Notes under the pieces: model-generated
The model's database searches: none
What the model was told of the DNA's origin: nothing
What the model saw: only the letters and a program-made list of their open reading frames with translations
Position numbers and translations under genes: made by a program
Shown here: in pieces, positions 1 to 6,598 of the stretch
Layout of the letters: the number at the start of each line of letters is the position of its first letter
Position numbering within the stretch: the first letter of the stretch is position 1
DNA from: Flavobacteriales bacterium UBA5422
Lineage (GTDB): Bacteria > Bacteroidota > Bacteroidia > Flavobacteriales_D > Crocinitomicaceae
Direction of reading: 5' to 3'
Length of the DNA stretch: 15,968 nucleotides
NCBI GenBank assembly: GCA_002409405.1
Contig: DHNG01000003.1
Location: forward strand, 1 to 15,968

Positions 1-84
1 AAAGAACTTCTCTTTTGCCGTTGCCGTCTATTCAAAAACTCTACAACCTATTTCCCTTTTCCGCCTATCGCTCTAAGCGGGGTG
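1..84 (-). other. Probable 5' leader of an rRNA operon leaving the left edge
   Basis: Read on the minus strand, this stretch lies just downstream of two strong tandem promoters and has no open frame. It is more GC-rich next to the promoter, and its last visible bases read GAAGTTCTTT, which resembles the conserved box a little upstream of 16S rRNA genes in Bacteroidota. I infer that a 16S rRNA gene starts shortly beyond position 1. No mature rRNA sequence is inside the window, so another highly expressed leftward gene is possible. Confidence 0.55.
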
Positions 85-114
85 CAAAGATAATCAGGTT
101 TTTTATTCCTGCAA
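85..114 (-). promoter_or_regulatory. Proximal promoter (P2) of the leftward rRNA-like transcript
   Basis: On the minus strand the -33 element TTG (112-114) is followed by exactly 19 bases and then TATCTTTG (85-92), a full match to the Bacteroidota TAnnTTTG -7 element. Upstream are A/T tracts like an UP element. Four bases after the -7 comes CCGCTTAG (73-80), which recurs at the same distance in the distal promoter. Confidence 0.8.
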
Positions 115-204
115 CCTTTTTTGAAAAAAAATTAAATCTTTTTTTTCGCTAAAGACTCCCTTACTCCTACTTCCCTCAGACCTCGTTCGGTCCTTAGCGG
201 ACGG

Positions 205-234
205 CAAAGGTAGGTGCTTTTTTTATTTCTGCAA
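205..234 (-). promoter_or_regulatory. Distal promoter (P1) of the leftward rRNA-like transcript
   Basis: On the minus strand TTG (232-234), 19 bases and TACCTTTG (205-212) form a consensus Bacteroidota promoter, 120 bp upstream of the similar P2. A/T tracts lie immediately upstream (235-270). The discriminator CCGCTAAG (193-200) starts four bases after the -7 element, as in P2. Tandem similar promoters with GC-rich start regions are typical of stable RNA operons. Confidence 0.75.
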
Positions 235-569
235 GCATTTTTTCTATCTTTTTTTATTCTTTTTTATACCCAAACAACCAAAACACTGATTAACTTAATG
301 TTATTAATAGATTTCCTGCAAAAAAAATTAAATCAACCCACTAACAATATCAACCATTAGACAATATATAAATAACAAAAGCCCCGGTATAGTTCTACCA
401 GGGCTTCATATAAAATGTTTCTTTTATACTTATATTATATATAAAGCTATCATTTAATTCTCTCGTTAAAATAACTTCTCCCTGCAATTTAGATAAAAAT
501 AGAGTGACGAGACGTATTATTGCTGTCAAAATATATGTATTTTCGTTCTACATATTTAATGTACCTGAA
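235..569. other. AT-rich non-coding stretch
   Basis: Apart from the terminator at 380-405 this stretch is AT-rich and has no reading frame I would support. A frame opens at a GTG at 504 upstream of the secreted-protein gene, but the signal peptide places the real start at 570. TATTTTCG at 538-545 is one mismatch from a -7 element for that gene, without a well-placed TTG, so I do not call a promoter. Confidence 0.5.
380..405 (-). terminator. Rho-independent terminator, leftward
   Basis: A ten-pair stem with one C/A mismatch (380-389 with 396-405) closes a six-base loop. On the minus strand it is followed by TTTTGTTATTT, a usable T-tract, while the plus strand has none. No leftward gene ends nearby. 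It therefore either stops transcription coming from mutS2 through the opposite gene at 570-1529 or ends a small antisense RNA, and it insulates the rRNA-like promoters to its left. Confidence 0.6.
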
Positions 570-1529
570 ATGAGACTAAAATTGCTTCCCCTCCTATTGT
601 TCTTTACCCTATTTAAAGGAATCACCTATTCACAGGAACTTCGTTTGTTTAATTACTGGTACATCGAAGACAATAACATTGGCTTTATTTCCCTGTCGGA
701 TGTATATACACTGAGCGAGCATCCGGATTCAAGTTCCGTCCCTGACATCAAAAAACTGGGAGTCGATCAATCCTTGTCTATCGTATTAGATAAAGAATAC
801 CGGCAACGCTTTTTTAACGGTACAGGAATTTCCGAGTCAGACAATGTCTATATTTATAATTATGCCGAAAACAAGTTAAAAACATTCAAGGCAAAAGACA
901 TACAGGTTATTGCACTCTTAAATTTCTATGCATCGGTAGAAGACTGGCCGTTTTCTCAATATGATTATATGATCGGATTTCAGATCGACAACAGTCAGTT
1001 CGCCGACTTTAACGAAAATTACTTTGATGTCCTTGTATATATAGGTAAGGAGAATCCGTTTATTTCAGGATTATTGAAACCGATTACCTGGGAACGGGCA
1101 GCAACAAAAGATAAAGCACTACTGGCAACTATCCCTACTGATGATTCTTTTTTTACTGATCGGGAAATTACTGATTATACCGTTGGTGATATTTATACAT
1201 ATGAGTCGGAAGGATACAGCTACTACATCAAAAATTTGTTTGACAGCAATAATGAACTATCTGTTCGGCATTTAATTGTTGTGAATACGGATACAAAAAA
1301 ACTGGTCTGTGAGCGCATCTATGATCAATGGGAAGGAACCGGACTTGCTTCGCTGAATATTCAGGGAGAAGAAAATGAATATGCCGATTACCAATGGACC
1401 GGTAAATTATTTAAAGGGATGGATCCTGTTATTTTTGGATTTCAATACTTTTCATTCAGTTGTCCATACATCACTATCCTTAATCCCAACGACGAGGAAG
1501 TGTATATTTATTGTGATAACCGACATTAA
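570..1529 (+). CDS. Secreted hypothetical protein
   Basis: I do not recognise this 319-residue protein. The ATG at 570 is chosen because it begins a clean Sec signal peptide: charged MRLK, a hydrophobic LLPLLLFFTLF core, and a likely cleavage after ITYS, leaving QELRLF as the mature start. The frame extends 22 codons upstream to a GTG at 504, but those residues would bury the signal. The mature part is acidic and rich in Tyr, Phe and Asn, with alternating short strands that suggest a mostly beta structure, and no catalytic motif or second membrane segment is visible. There is no lipobox and no type IX sorting tail, so periplasm is the likely location. It converges on mutS2, whose stop is only 40 bases away with no terminator between. 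Function is unknown. Confidence 0.7.
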   Translation: MRLKLLPLLLFFTLFKGITYSQELRLFNYWYIEDNNIGFISLSDVYTLSEHPDSSSVPDIKKLGVDQSLSIVLDKEYRQRFFNGTGISESDNVYIYNYAENKLKTFKAKDIQVIALLNFYASVEDWPFSQYDYMIGFQIDNSQFADFNENYFDVLVYIGKENPFISGLLKPITWERAATKDKALLATIPTDDSFFTDREITDYTVGDIYTYESEGYSYYIKNLFDSNNELSVRHLIVVNTDTKKLVCERIYDQWEGTGLASLNIQGEENEYADYQWTGKLFKGMDPVIFGFQYFSFSCPYITILNPNDEEVYIYCDNRH

Positions 1530-1569
1530 TAAGAGTAAGAGAAACGAACTTCTGGTTAAGTAGATGAAA

Positions 1570-3702
1570 TTATTTAATCCACATTAGTTTTTCCCGTTCG
1601 ACTTTCATGCGCAAGAATCCGAATTCGACGGTGATCTGATTTCCTGTTACTTCTTCCACCGTTCCCGATTGCTTTGTTGCGATTAGTTTAACTGTAGATC
1701 CTACACTGATTTTCTGTTGCTGAAACTCATCTTTTTCCGGAATTACTTTTTTCTTCTTTGCTGGCTTGGCTACTGCGGTTGTTGCTGCTTTTAACTTTTC
1801 CTTTCGCTTACTTTCTTCTGTCTTCCCGCTCTCCATTGCAATAAATGTTCTGACATCATCCAGAAGTGGTTTATTGATGTCTTTCTTTTTACTGTTCGAA
1901 TTGTACCGATCGATAAATGTTTGCATCTTCTTTCCAAGAATCAGCCATTTGTTGTTCTTATCAGTCAATTCTTGCTGTGTGAGCAGTCGTTTCTCAAGGT
2001 GTTTTTTCTTTTCCAGAAAATAAGTTCTGGCTTCATCCGCCGCAGCTTGCGCTTCCCGGTGTTCATTATTTAGTCGCTCGAAGTAATTTTTTTCTTTCTG
2101 CAACTCATTTAATAAGTGATCCATTTTTACTTTCCGATCATCCAAACGCAGTTTCGCTTCGCTGATAATCCGTTGTGGAATACCATTAATTTGCGCTACT
2201 TCAAACGTGAATGAACTTCCGGGCTGACCAAGATTAAACCGGTATAAGGGTTCCAATGTTTCTGTATCAAACAACATACAGCCATTTACTGCATGTGGCA
2301 GTTGATCCGCTTTTAATTTTATGTTTGCGTAATGCGTTGTAATAACTGAGAAGCATTCCGTTTTGTATAATTCTTCAAAAAACACTTCTGCCAGCGCACC
2401 ACCCAGATCCGGATCAGACCCTGTACCAAATTCATCCAGGAGCAAGAGCGTCCTCCGGTTAGTTACCTTTAAAAAGTGCTTCATGCGTTTGAGGCGATAC
2501 GAATAGGTACTCAACTCATTTTCAATCGACTGATTATCTCCAATATCAGATAAAACTTGTTGAAAGAAGCAAATTTTACTATTCGGATGTACCGGAATCA
2601 ACAATCCTGACTGCAACATGACCTGCAACAATCCTACTGTTTTCAACGTAATACTTTTACCTCCGGCATTTGGTCCTGAAATAACCAACATACGTGATTT
2701 CTGATGCAGCTGAATCCGTTGCGGGAAGGTCTGTTTACCCAGTAACTTATTACTTTTCCACAAAATCGGGTGATAAGCATCAATCAACTCCACGTTCATC
2801 TGGCGAACAATCCCAGGAAGATGACAATCCAATTCGAGCGCCAATCGTGTTTTAGCATTAACAAAATCAAGTTCCGTTAAAACGGACTGATAGGCGGTAA
2901 TCAGTGGGAGAAAAACAGCTATTTCAGCCGTTAACATTTTCAGTATCCGGTAAATTTCTTTCCGTTCTTCGTCAATCTGAAGTTCCAGCTCGTTGTTCAA
3001 CTCTACATTTACCTGTGGCTCAATATATACAAGACTTCCGGTTTTGCTCGACCCTACAACATTTCCCGAGACCATTCGTTTATGAGAAGCTAACACCGTC
3101 AACACCCTTCTTTCGTTGTAAAACGTTTCCCGGGTATCACCCAATATATTTTCCCGGATCAGTTTCTTCATTTCCCGATCAAAATTGCGATTGATCTGGT
3201 TGCGGAGGACTTTAATTTCATTTCGAATCTCTGACAATAATTGAGATGCATTGTCTTTCACCTTCCACGTCTTATCAAAGACATGGTCGATCTTTTCGAT
3301 GATTTCTTTTGTGTATTCTATCTCAGAAAACAGGTTGTGTAGTAACGGGTAATCCTTCTCGCGCTTGTCAAAAAAGTACAACAACTGATTACACAAATCG
3401 GATGCTTTGCTCAATCGGTAAAACCCTTCTTGTGACAGCACTGAATTTTTAATCGGAAGTAATTTCAGTTCTTCCGCTAATTCCTCGAAATCAAGTTGTG
3501 GAAACGTCTCCCCCGTTTTCCGAATTGCCATCAATTCATTCGATTTCAGCAATTCCTGCTCCACTAATTGAAAATCATTACTTGGCTCCAATTGTTGAAT
3601 CCGCTCAATCGCAGTCGATCCAATGGCATATTTCTCCAACCATGATTTAATGGCCGGAAATTCCAGATCTATTAACGTTTGTGCATCAAATGGTGAAAAC
3701 AT
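1570..3702 (-). CDS. mutS2: MutS2-family ATPase without an Smr domain
   Basis: A MutS-superfamily DNA-binding ATPase of 710 residues. MutS2 proteins act on branched DNA (anti-recombination) or on stalled ribosomes, not in classical mismatch repair. The N-terminal core and clamp region spans about 1-300. The ATPase shows Walker A GPNAGGKS (343-350), the DIGDNQSIENELSTYS signature (386-401), Walker B LLLLDEFGTGSDP (419-431) and the TTHY H-loop (455-458). A long charged coiled coil follows (about 515-600), then a Lys/Ala-rich linker and a small KOW-like barrel (about 665-705). The protein stops there: the C-terminal Smr nuclease domain of Bacillus and Thermus MutS2 is absent, and only 40 bases separate the stop from the next gene. 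The ATG at 3702 lies just five bases from a TAACTTTG -7 element. It is divergent from the barrel gene at 3922, and part of its 5' end is duplicated at 4789-4860. Confidence 0.93.
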   Translation of the reverse strand: MFSPFDAQTLIDLEFPAIKSWLEKYAIGSTAIERIQQLEPSNDFQLVEQELLKSNELMAIRKTGETFPQLDFEELAEELKLLPIKNSVLSQEGFYRLSKASDLCNQLLYFFDKREKDYPLLHNLFSEIEYTKEIIEKIDHVFDKTWKVKDNASQLLSEIRNEIKVLRNQINRNFDREMKKLIRENILGDTRETFYNERRVLTVLASHKRMVSGNVVGSSKTGSLVYIEPQVNVELNNELELQIDEERKEIYRILKMLTAEIAVFLPLITAYQSVLTELDFVNAKTRLALELDCHLPGIVRQMNVELIDAYHPILWKSNKLLGKQTFPQRIQLHQKSRMLVISGPNAGGKSITLKTVGLLQVMLQSGLLIPVHPNSKICFFQQVLSDIGDNQSIENELSTYSYRLKRMKHFLKVTNRRTLLLLDEFGTGSDPDLGGALAEVFFEELYKTECFSVITTHYANIKLKADQLPHAVNGCMLFDTETLEPLYRFNLGQPGSSFTFEVAQINGIPQRIISEAKLRLDDRKVKMDHLLNELQKEKNYFERLNNEHREAQAAADEARTYFLEKKKHLEKRLLTQQELTDKNNKWLILGKKMQTFIDRYNSNSKKKDINKPLLDDVRTFIAMESGKTEESKRKEKLKAATTAVAKPAKKKKVIPEKDEFQQQKISVGSTVKLIATKQSGTVEEVTGNQITVEFGFLRMKVEREKLMWIK

Positions 3703-3706
3703 TGCA

Positions 3707-3714
3707 CAAAGTTA
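3707..3714 (-). promoter_or_regulatory. Candidate -7 element of mutS2
   Basis: On the minus strand TAACTTTG matches TAnnTTTG and ends four bases before the mutS2 ATG, which would give a leaderless or nearly leaderless mRNA. No TTG lies 17-23 bases upstream (the nearest gives a spacer of 12), so the promoter is only half supported. Confidence 0.4.
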
Positions 3715-3892
3715 GTCAGGAAATTTCAAAACTGATTTTTATCTGAAAGATATTTCTCTATTGATTTTCAACGCCTCTTTTTAACAAGAACAAAAACTAT
3801 TTAATCAACTCACTATCAATCCATTTCAAATAATGCTTATTTTCTGAGTGTATTTAATTTCAGGGAGCATTAAAATCCTAAAAAAATATCCG

Positions 3893-3900
3893 TATGTTTA
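3893..3900 (+). promoter_or_regulatory. Weak -7-like element before the first barrel gene
   Basis: TATGTTTA lies 21 bases before the ATG and deviates from TAnnTTTG only in the last base. The same octamer is kept at 4990-4997 before the second copy. No TTG sits at the right distance, and conservation may only reflect the shared duplication. Confidence 0.3.
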
Positions 3901-3921
3901 ATTATATCTAAAACAAAAAAT

Positions 3922-4761
3922 ATGAAGAAAATTGTATTATTAGCTGCTGTTCTTTTTATCGGATTCGGAGTGAGGGCGCAAAAGTTTTCGGGAGGGGTGA
4001 GCGTTGGGTACGGTTTTGGGATCCCTTCCAGTAACCTGGGGACAGAAAGCTATGTGGATCTTTCCGGAAACGGGTCCTATCAAAAACCCATCTACGGAAC
4101 GCTAGGGAACGGGCTGAATTTCACATGGAATCCCGGATACATGATCAACAAGCATCTGGGAGTTGAGTTGGGAGTCAACTATTTCCTGGGATCAAAAATA
4201 GTGATTTCGGAAACCTCTTCTTCTGTTAATGCAACGGACAAAACCACCGCACGCTCTAACCAGTTACAATTAATACCTTCATTGGTAATAAGCACTGGAG
4301 GGGACAAACTTTACGCATACGCTAAAGCGGGTCTGGCGATCCCTGTTTTCGGAAATACAAAAGGATTGCGTGAAATATCTGTTCCATCTCCATTGGGATC
4401 TATTGCAACAGAAATAGAAACAACAACAAAAGGCAATGTTTCACTTGGATTCAAAGGTTCTGTAGGGATTGGTTATAACATTTCTGAACTGATTGGATTA
4501 CAACTGGAAGTTTTTCATACAAGTCTTACAATCAAGCCGAAATCAAGAATGATCGATTCATACACAGTGGCAGGGCAGGATGTCTCAAGCATGTTGACTG
4601 TGTACGACAAAGAAACAACCTACAAGAATGAGTTGAATTCAACATCTAATAACAGTTCCACAAATCCTGATTATTCAACAGGTGTTGCAAAGGAAGAATT
4701 GGCAACAAAAACGAATTTCAGCCAATTTGGCGTGTCTTTAGGGGTGAAATTTAACTTCTGA
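3922..4761 (+). CDS. Outer-membrane beta-barrel protein, paralogue 1
   Basis: A 279-residue secreted protein with signal peptide MKKIVLLAAVLFIGFGVRA, cleaved before QKFSGG. The mature chain alternates glycine-rich amphipathic strands (VSVGYGFGI, GVELGVNYFLG, LYAYAKAGLAI, GYNISELIGLQLEVFHTSL) and ends VSLGVKFNF. The terminal Phe and alternating pattern are typical of small 8-10 strand barrels of the OMP_b-brl/porin-like type, placing it in the outer membrane. What it binds cannot be read from sequence. It is a direct tandem paralogue of the gene at 5020: both have 279 residues with no gaps and 236 identities (about 85%). It is divergent from mutS2 across 219 bp. No terminator follows it, so read-through into the second copy is likely. 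Its 5' half uses more G/C-ending codons than the second copy. Confidence 0.85.
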   Translation: MKKIVLLAAVLFIGFGVRAQKFSGGVSVGYGFGIPSSNLGTESYVDLSGNGSYQKPIYGTLGNGLNFTWNPGYMINKHLGVELGVNYFLGSKIVISETSSSVNATDKTTARSNQLQLIPSLVISTGGDKLYAYAKAGLAIPVFGNTKGLREISVPSPLGSIATEIETTTKGNVSLGFKGSVGIGYNISELIGLQLEVFHTSLTIKPKSRMIDSYTVAGQDVSSMLTVYDKETTYKNELNSTSNNSSTNPDYSTGVAKEELATKTNFSQFGVSLGVKFNF

Positions 4762-4788
4762 TGCTACTATCATTATCCAACCATGCGA

Positions 4789-4860
4789 TAACAGATACTC
4801 TTTTTCATGCTTATCAAAAAAGTACAGGAACTGATTACACAAGTCAGCTGCTCTACTTAA
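4789..4860 (-). pseudogene. mutS2 relic: 24 codons matching residues 97-120
   Basis: This non-coding stretch between the two barrel genes matches mutS2 at 3343-3414, same orientation, with 56 of 72 bases identical and no gap. In the mutS2 frame it reads without a stop, contains DLCNQFLYFFDK where mutS2 has DLCNQLLYFFDK, and keeps 18 of 24 residues with mostly conservative changes. On the left it abuts the 3' flank of the first barrel gene. On the right it jumps to sequence matching the region upstream of that gene (from about 3776), so the mutS2 start codon and promoter are deleted. It is a remnant of the tandem duplication, not a working gene. Confidence 0.8.
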
Positions 4861-4989
4861 TTTGAAGCAACTACTTTTTAACAACAATAAAATAAACTTA
4901 ACAAACTAATTATCAATTCATTTGAAAAAGAATTATTTTATGAGTGCATTTAATTTCAGGATGCTATTAAATTATAATAAAAATATCCG

Positions 4990-4997
4990 TATGTTTA
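4990..4997 (+). promoter_or_regulatory. Weak -7-like element before the second barrel gene
   Basis: TATGTTTA lies 22 bases before the ATG at the position equivalent to 3893-3900. It matches TAnnTTTG except for the last base, and no TTG is properly spaced. It could give the second copy its own transcript in addition to read-through from the first. Confidence 0.3.
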
Positions 4998-5019
4998 TGT
5001 TATATCTAAATCAAAAAAT

Positions 5020-5859
5020 ATGAAAAAAATTGTATTACTGGCAGTTGTTCTTTTTACCGGGTTCGGTTTGAAGGCACAGGGGTTTTATGGAGAATTCAAC
5101 GTTGGATATGGATTTGGAATTCCTTCCAGCAATTTGGGGACGGAAAGCTATGCAGACCTTTCTGGAAACGGCTCCTATCAAAAACCAATTTATGGAACAT
5201 TGGGAAGCGGATTGAACCTTACATTAACTCCGGGATATATGATTAATAAGCACCTGGGAGTTGAATTAGGAATCAATTATTTCCTGGGATCTAAAACAGT
5301 GATCTCAGAAGCTTCTTCTTCCGTTAATGCAACAGACAAAACGACAGCTCACTCCAATCAATTGCGCTTGTTGCCCTCATTGGTAGTGAGTACAGGAGGA
5401 GACAAATTGTATGCATATGCAAAAGCAGGATTAGCAATTCCAATTTTCGGCGATACAAAAGGACTACGTGAAGGATCTGCTCCTTCTCCTTTAGGAACGC
5501 TTACTACTGAAATAGAAACAACAACAAAAGGAAACGTTTCATTAGGCTTTAGAGGGTCTGTCGGGATTGGTTACAACATCTCAGAGTTGATTGGATTACA
5601 ATTGGAAGTTTTTCATACGAGTCTGACAATCAAACCAAAATCAAGAAGCGTAGATTCCTATGTCATTGCAGGACAAGATTTCACATCAGCAATGAATACA
5701 TACGACAAAGAGACAACTTATGTTGAAGAGTTGAATTCTACATCGAACAACAGTTCTACAAATCCTAATTATTCGGCTGGTGTTGCGAAGGAAGAACTTG
5801 CTACAAAAACGAACTTCAGTCAATTTGGTGTGTCTTTAGGAGTGAAATTTAACTTCTGA
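5020..5859 (+). CDS. Outer-membrane beta-barrel protein, paralogue 2
   Basis: The second tandem copy, 279 residues, with signal peptide MKKIVLLAVVLFTGFGLKA and cleavage before QGFYGE. The barrel strands and the VSLGVKFNF terminus are the same as in the first copy. Differences are uneven: twelve of 43 substitutions fall in residues 210-236 and five in 21-27, while 237-279 has only two. Many codons differ silently while the protein is kept, which suggests purifying selection on the barrel and faster change in what is probably one surface loop plus the mature N-terminus. It is followed by a strong terminator at 5889-5916. Ligand and function are unknown. Confidence 0.85.
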   Translation: MKKIVLLAVVLFTGFGLKAQGFYGEFNVGYGFGIPSSNLGTESYADLSGNGSYQKPIYGTLGSGLNLTLTPGYMINKHLGVELGINYFLGSKTVISEASSSVNATDKTTAHSNQLRLLPSLVVSTGGDKLYAYAKAGLAIPIFGDTKGLREGSAPSPLGTLTTEIETTTKGNVSLGFRGSVGIGYNISELIGLQLEVFHTSLTIKPKSRSVDSYVIAGQDFTSAMNTYDKETTYVEELNSTSNNSSTNPNYSAGVAKEELATKTNFSQFGVSLGVKFNF

Positions 5860-5888
5860 TATTCCGTATTATCCAAACATGCTATTGT

Positions 5889-5916
5889 ACCTGCCAGAAA
5901 ACTGGCAGGTTTTTTT
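5889..5916 (+). terminator. Rho-independent terminator after the barrel genes
   Basis: A perfect nine-pair stem, ACCTGCCAG with CTGGCAGGT (5889-5897 and 5902-5910), closes an AAAA loop and runs into seven T. It ends transcription of the second and probably also the first barrel gene, and separates them from the rpsP operon. Confidence 0.9.
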
Positions 5917-5947
5917 AGTGTTTTTTTTCACGTATCAATAAAAACAC

Positions 5948-5955
5948 TATCTTTG
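5948..5955 (+). promoter_or_regulatory. -7 element of the rpsP operon
   Basis: TATCTTTG matches TAnnTTTG perfectly, giving a leader of roughly 50-55 bases before rpsP. The expected -33 position falls in a T-run (TTTTTTTTCA) with no TTG. The thirteen bases TATCTTTGCACCC are identical to the proximal rRNA-like promoter at 80-92 (minus strand). Confidence 0.6.
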
Positions 5956-6014
5956 CACCCAATTAATTTAATTATTAACCGGGGTTTCGTACTCCAAATA
6001 ATAAACAAAACAGT

Positions 6015-6584
6015 ATGGCAACTCGCATCAGATTGCAAAGACACGGGAAGAAAGGACATGCTTTCTTCCACATTGTAGCTGCAGACAGCAGAGCAAAAAG
6101 AGATGGTAAATTCATCGAAAAATTGGGAACGTACAACCCAAACACAAATCCGGCAACAATCGACATCAACTTTGATCGTACTCTTCACTGGGTACAAGTT
6201 GGAGCTGAATTGACGGATACAGCACGTGCGATTCTTTCTTACAAGGGAATCCTTTACAAAAATCACTTGATCAAAGGGATTGCAAAAGGAGCTTTGACAG
6301 CAGAACAAGTTGAAGAAAAATTCAACGTATGGTTGGCTGAGAAAGATGCAAAAATTACAGGTAAAAGTGACAATCTTGCAAAAGCAAAAGCTGATCAAAA
6401 AGCTGCTGCATTGAAAGCTGAAACTGCTGTAAACGAAGCAAAAGCGAAAGCAATTGAAGCAAAGAATACTCCAGAGCCGGAAGTAGCTGAAGAAGTGGTT
6501 GCTGAAGAAGCTACAGAAGAAGTAGCAACTGAAGAAACGACTGAAGGAGCTGAGGCTGCTGAAGAAGAAACTTCTGCTGAGTAA
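6015..6584 (+). CDS. rpsP: 30S ribosomal protein S16 with acidic C-terminal extension
   Basis: S16 binds 16S rRNA in the 30S body and helps assembly. Residues 1 to about 80 are the S16 fold: MATRIRLQRHGKKGHAFFHI, then VAADSRAKRDGKFIEKLGTYNP. Standard S16 proteins are about 80-90 residues, while this one has 189. After a linker containing LTAEQVEEKF, residues about 115-155 are an Ala/Lys-rich, probably helical segment, and 156-189 are almost only Glu, Ala, Thr and Val. Long tails of this kind are common in Bacteroidota S16. The start is preceded by an A-rich leader (ATAAACAAAACAGT) with no Shine-Dalgarno. It is the first gene of an operon with rimM 14 bases downstream. Confidence 0.96.
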   Translation: MATRIRLQRHGKKGHAFFHIVAADSRAKRDGKFIEKLGTYNPNTNPATIDINFDRTLHWVQVGAELTDTARAILSYKGILYKNHLIKGIAKGALTAEQVEEKFNVWLAEKDAKITGKSDNLAKAKADQKAAALKAETAVNEAKAKAIEAKNTPEPEVAEEVVAEEATEEVATEETTEGAEAAEEETSAE

Positions 6585-6598
6585 TTAAACGTCTTTAA

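Larger units (their letters stand above)
3343..4786. repeat. Tandem duplication, complete copy
   Basis: This copy spans mutS2 codons 1 to 120, the mutS2/barrel intergenic region, the first barrel gene and its 3' flank ending in ATTATCCAACCATGC. The second copy (4787-5882) matches it in direct orientation at both ends. Offsets between matching bases are 1446 in the mutS2 part and 1097-1098 from about 3776 onward, so the second copy lacks about 350 bp. Confidence 0.75.
4787..5882. repeat. Tandem duplication, second copy with internal deletion
   Basis: The copy starts with the mutS2 relic, continues with about 150 bp matching the upstream region of the first barrel gene (for example ATTTAATTTCAGG and AAATATCCGTATGTTTA are kept), then the second barrel gene and the 3' flank up to ATTATCCAAACATGC. 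About 350 bp corresponding to 3416-3770 are missing. The terminator at 5889 lies outside the repeated unit, which explains why the first copy has none. Confidence 0.7.

Noticed and set aside
504..569. Longer GTG-started N-terminus for the secreted protein at 570
   Set aside because: The 22 extra residues would precede a textbook signal peptide that begins at the ATG at 570.
1375..1563. Overlapping reading frame at the 3' end of the secreted-protein gene
   Set aside because: It lies almost entirely inside the larger frame, and its peptide shows no recognisable feature.
1766..3194. Plus-strand frames inside mutS2 (1766-2023, 2904-3194)
   Set aside because: Antisense shadows of a conserved gene, with low-complexity or Cys/Phe-rich translations.
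6430..6580. GAAGAA-type repeats at the end of rpsP as a DNA repeat
   Set aside because: They reflect Glu/Ala codon use in the acidic tail, with no regular unit length.
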